Positions 4,942-6,925 of a DNA stretch of 6,925 bases are shown piece after piece. The position numbers and the translations under genes were made by a program. Numbering within the stretch: position 1 is the stretch's first letter; each line of letters begins with the position of its first letter. Source of the DNA: JAUREX01 sp044356825 (GTDB taxonomy: Bacteria; Pseudomonadota; Alphaproteobacteria; Rhodobacterales; Rhodobacteraceae); NCBI GenBank assembly GCA_044356825.1, contig JBIKVM010000156.1, forward strand, positions 1 through 6,925, written 5' to 3'. The notes under the pieces were generated by a model. The model was given only the letters and a program-made list of their open reading frames with translations. It was not told where the DNA came from and searched no databases.

Positions 4942-6237
4942 CTAGCGCTCGGGGATGAGGCCACGGGGAGCGAAGCGCAGCACGAAGAGCAGCACCAGCC
5001 CCATCACGAACAGGCGCATGTGCGCCGCCGCCTCGATCAGCCGTTCCTTGATGAGCCCATCCGCCATGCCGGCGGTCACGGCCTCGATGAACCACAGCCC
5101 GATCGGCTCGACCATCACCCACAGCCACCAGATCAGGAACCCGCCCAGCACCGCGCCCCAGTTGTTGCCCGACCCGCCCACGATCACCATGACCCAGACG
5201 AGGAAGGTGAAGCGCAGCGGCTGATAGGTGCCGGGCGTCAGTTGCCCGTCGAGCGTCGTCATCATCGCGCCCGCGATGCCGATCACGGCCGAACCCAGCA
5301 CGAAGACCTGCAGATGGCGCGCGGTCACGTCCTTGCCCATCGCCTCGGCCGCGACCTCGTTGTCGCGGATCGCGCGCATCATCCGCCCCCAGGGCGAGTT
5401 GAGCGCGAGTTCCGCCAACCCCACGATGCCAAGCAGCACCACCGCAAAGAAGCCCGCATAGGCGAGTTTCACGATGACCGAGGATGCCGAAACCGGGTCG
5501 AGACCCCACCCCGTGGCCCAGTTCAGGAAGGCTTCGGACCGCTGAAGCTCGACCTCATAGGGCACGCCGGTGGGGCGCGGCAGGCCCACCACGTTCTTGA
5601 CCCCGCGCGAGAGCCAGTCCTCGTTCTTGAGCACCGCGATGACGATCTCGGAGATGCCAAGCGTCGCGATCGCGAGATAATCCGACCGCAGCCCGAGTGC
5701 CGTCTTGCCAATGAGCCACGCGGCCCCGGCGGCGAGCAGCCCCCCTGCGGGCCAGGCGAGGAGGATCGGCAGCCCGAGCCCGCCCAGATAGCCCGTCGCC
5801 GCGGGCGTCACCGCCTCGACCGCCGACACGGCGGGGTCGAAGACGCGGCGGTAAAGCACGAAACCCACCACCAGCACCGCAAGCAACAGCACCGTGCGCA
5901 GCCGCCCCGCCGGCATCCGGCGAAAGACCGCGATCGCGGCAATGACCGTGAGCGCGCCGAGCGCGAGGCCCGCCACCACGCCAGCGCCACCCGCCGCCCA
6001 CGCTTCGGGCACGGGCGGGGCCGCGATCAGCACCGCCGCGAGGCCCCCCAACGCCAGAAACCCCATGCCGCCGATGTTGAACAGGCCCGCATAGCCCCAC
6101 TGCATGTTGACGCCCATCGCCATGATGGCCGAGACGAGCGCCATGTTGAGGATGCCGAGCGCGACGTTCCAGCTCTGCATCTCGCCCGTCAGCACGAACA
6201 GACAGGCCACGGCGGCGAACAGAAGCGGCCCCCTCAT
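4942..6237 (-). CDS. livM: Branched-chain amino acid ABC transporter permease LivM
   Basis: A complete 431-residue inner-membrane protein, one of the two permease subunits of a HAAT-type ABC importer for branched-chain amino acids or related substrates (including amides and urea in some homologues). Family landmarks are NMQWGYAGLFNIGGMGFLALG (about 44-64), LRSDYLAIATLGISEI (183-198), and the cytoplasmic EAA-like coupling loop SPWGRMMRAIRDNEVAAEAMG (281-301) that contacts the ATPase. The conserved GGSGNNWGAVLGG segment (354-366) follows. About 8-10 membrane helices are apparent. Compared with a common LivM of about 300 residues, this one has an extra hydrophobic stretch around 83-130 and a longer C-terminal region. 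Its ATG overlaps the livH stop (ATGA, 6234-6237), and a GGGGGA within the end of livH can serve as ribosome-binding site. The exact substrate cannot be read from the sequence. Confidence 0.95.
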   Translation of the reverse strand: MRGPLLFAAVACLFVLTGEMQSWNVALGILNMALVSAIMAMGVNMQWGYAGLFNIGGMGFLALGGLAAVLIAAPPVPEAWAAGGAGVVAGLALGALTVIAAIAVFRRMPAGRLRTVLLLAVLVVGFVLYRRVFDPAVSAVEAVTPAATGYLGGLGLPILLAWPAGGLLAAGAAWLIGKTALGLRSDYLAIATLGISEIVIAVLKNEDWLSRGVKNVVGLPRPTGVPYEVELQRSEAFLNWATGWGLDPVSASSVIVKLAYAGFFAVVLLGIVGLAELALNSPWGRMMRAIRDNEVAAEAMGKDVTARHLQVFVLGSAVIGIAGAMMTTLDGQLTPGTYQPLRFTFLVWVMVIVGGSGNNWGAVLGGFLIWWLWVMVEPIGLWFIEAVTAGMADGLIKERLIEAAAHMRLFVMGLVLLFVLRFAPRGLIPER

Positions 6238-6925
6238 ACCGATTTCCCCCGGAAAAGCCCCGTCGGGCGGAAGAGCAGGACGATGACAAGGATCGCGAAG
6301 CTGACCGCGAACTTGTAGTCGGTGGACATGAGCTGCACGAGCCCCTCGGGCGCGAGCCCCTCGGGCAGGAGATAGCCGAGCACCCGCTTCCAGGCGTAGG
6401 TGACGGTCACCTCGGAAAAGGCGATGAGGAAGCCGCCCGCGATCGCGCCGAGGGGGCTGCCGAGCCCGCCCACGATCGCGGCCGCGAATATGGGCAGCAG
6501 AAGCTGGAAGTAGGTGAAGGCCTTGAACGACTTGTCGAGGCCATAGAGGACACCCGCCGTGGTCGCGAGCGCCGCGACGATGATCCAGGTCACCGTCACC
6601 ACCCGCTCGGGATTGATGCCCGACAGGAGCGCCAGATCCTCGTTGTCGGAATAGGCGCGCATCGACTTGCCGGTGCGCGTGTTGCCCAGAAACCAGAACA
6701 GGAGCGCCACCGCAATGGCGGCCGTCAGCACGGTGATGACCTGCGTCGTGCGGATCGCGAGCCCCTCCTCGAGGCCCGTCATCTCCTTGAACTCGCGGGC
6801 GCCGATCACGAAACGCGCGCCGTCGGCGAAGTTGATCTCGTCCACCCCGATGATAAAGCGGGTGAGCGCGTTCATCACGAACATCACCCCCATCGAGACG
6901 ATGACGAGGATCACGGGCGCCGCCC
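6234..6925 (-). CDS. livH: Branched-chain amino acid ABC transporter permease LivH, 5' truncated
   Basis: The C-terminal 229 residues are present. The frame stays open to the window edge, so the start codon is outside. A GTG at 6914-6912 is internal: the residues before it (Ala-Ala-Pro) continue the frame and the family's N-terminal helices are missing. Landmarks are the EAA-like loop TRTGKSMRAYSDNEDLALLSGI, then LATTAGVLYG, and the LivH signature FAAAIVGGLGSPLGAIAGGF, with LLFRPTGLFRG at the C-terminus. It pairs with LivM to form the membrane channel of a branched-chain amino-acid type importer. A loop of about 30 polar residues (VDEINFADGARF through MTGLEEGL) between two helices is longer than in many homologues I know. 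Translation of livM is coupled to livH by the ATGA overlap. Confidence 0.94.
   Translation of the reverse strand, partial: AAPVILVIVSMGVMFVMNALTRFIIGVDEINFADGARFVIGAREFKEMTGLEEGLAIRTTQVITVLTAAIAVALLFWFLGNTRTGKSMRAYSDNEDLALLSGINPERVVTVTWIIVAALATTAGVLYGLDKSFKAFTYFQLLLPIFAAAIVGGLGSPLGAIAGGFLIAFSEVTVTYAWKRVLGYLLPEGLAPEGLVQLMSTDYKFAVSFAILVIVLLFRPTGLFRGKSV

Noticed and set aside
4153..6318. 721-codon open frame on the plus strand opposite DUF502 and livM
   Set aside because: Its His/Arg/Asp/Gln-rich low-complexity translation mirrors the codon pattern of the real membrane-protein genes on the other strand. There are no recognisable motifs.
1..6925. Defence system, mobile element, CRISPR or other exotic locus
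   Set aside because: Every stretch longer than 75 bp is covered by a recognised housekeeping, metabolic or transport gene. I see no direct-repeat arrays, integrase, transposase or composition break.

Overview
This very GC-rich window looks like chromosomal DNA of an alphaproteobacterium, most likely of the order Rhodobacterales. The reasons are the BamB-type lipoprotein beginning G-C-A-E-Q-E-E-I-L-P-G next to der, a Der whose first GTPase domain carries NKAE in place of NKxD, the methylmalonyl-CoA epimerase/DUF1467 pair, and long-form LivM and LivH permeases. Taxonomy is inferred from family resemblance, not from a search. The window is densely coded. No gap between genes exceeds 75 bp, and I see no tRNA, rRNA, CRISPR array, insertion sequence or other mobile element.

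Left part, plus strand (2-3572). A 5'-truncated bamB-like gene (outer-membrane beta-barrel assembly lipoprotein, beta-propeller) is followed after 32 bp by der (EngA), the double GTPase for 50S ribosome assembly. The bamB-der order is a familiar proteobacterial neighbourhood. A 7-bp hairpin sits between the bamB stop codon and the der Shine-Dalgarno sequence. After a 57-bp gap holding a possible promoter come mce (methylmalonyl-CoA epimerase) and a small two-helix membrane protein of the DUF1467 family. These two genes overlap by one base (TGATG).

Right part, minus strand (6925 to 3569). Read in the direction of transcription, the order is livH (5' end outside the window), livM (4-bp ATGA overlap), a 75-bp gap with an inverted repeat, a DUF502 membrane protein, and a LysE/ArgO-type amino-acid exporter (4-bp ATGA overlap). 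livH and livM are the two permeases of a branched-chain amino-acid type ABC importer. The ATPases (livG, livF) and binding protein would lie outside the window if they are clustered.

The two gene groups converge and end on the same four bases: the palindrome CTAG at 3569-3572 supplies the TAG stop codon on both strands. Overall this is ordinary housekeeping and transport DNA. I found no convincing new system. The points most worth a second look are the DUF502-exporter coupling, the Der NKAE motif, the shared stop site, the extra segments in LivM and LivH, and the hairpin before der.
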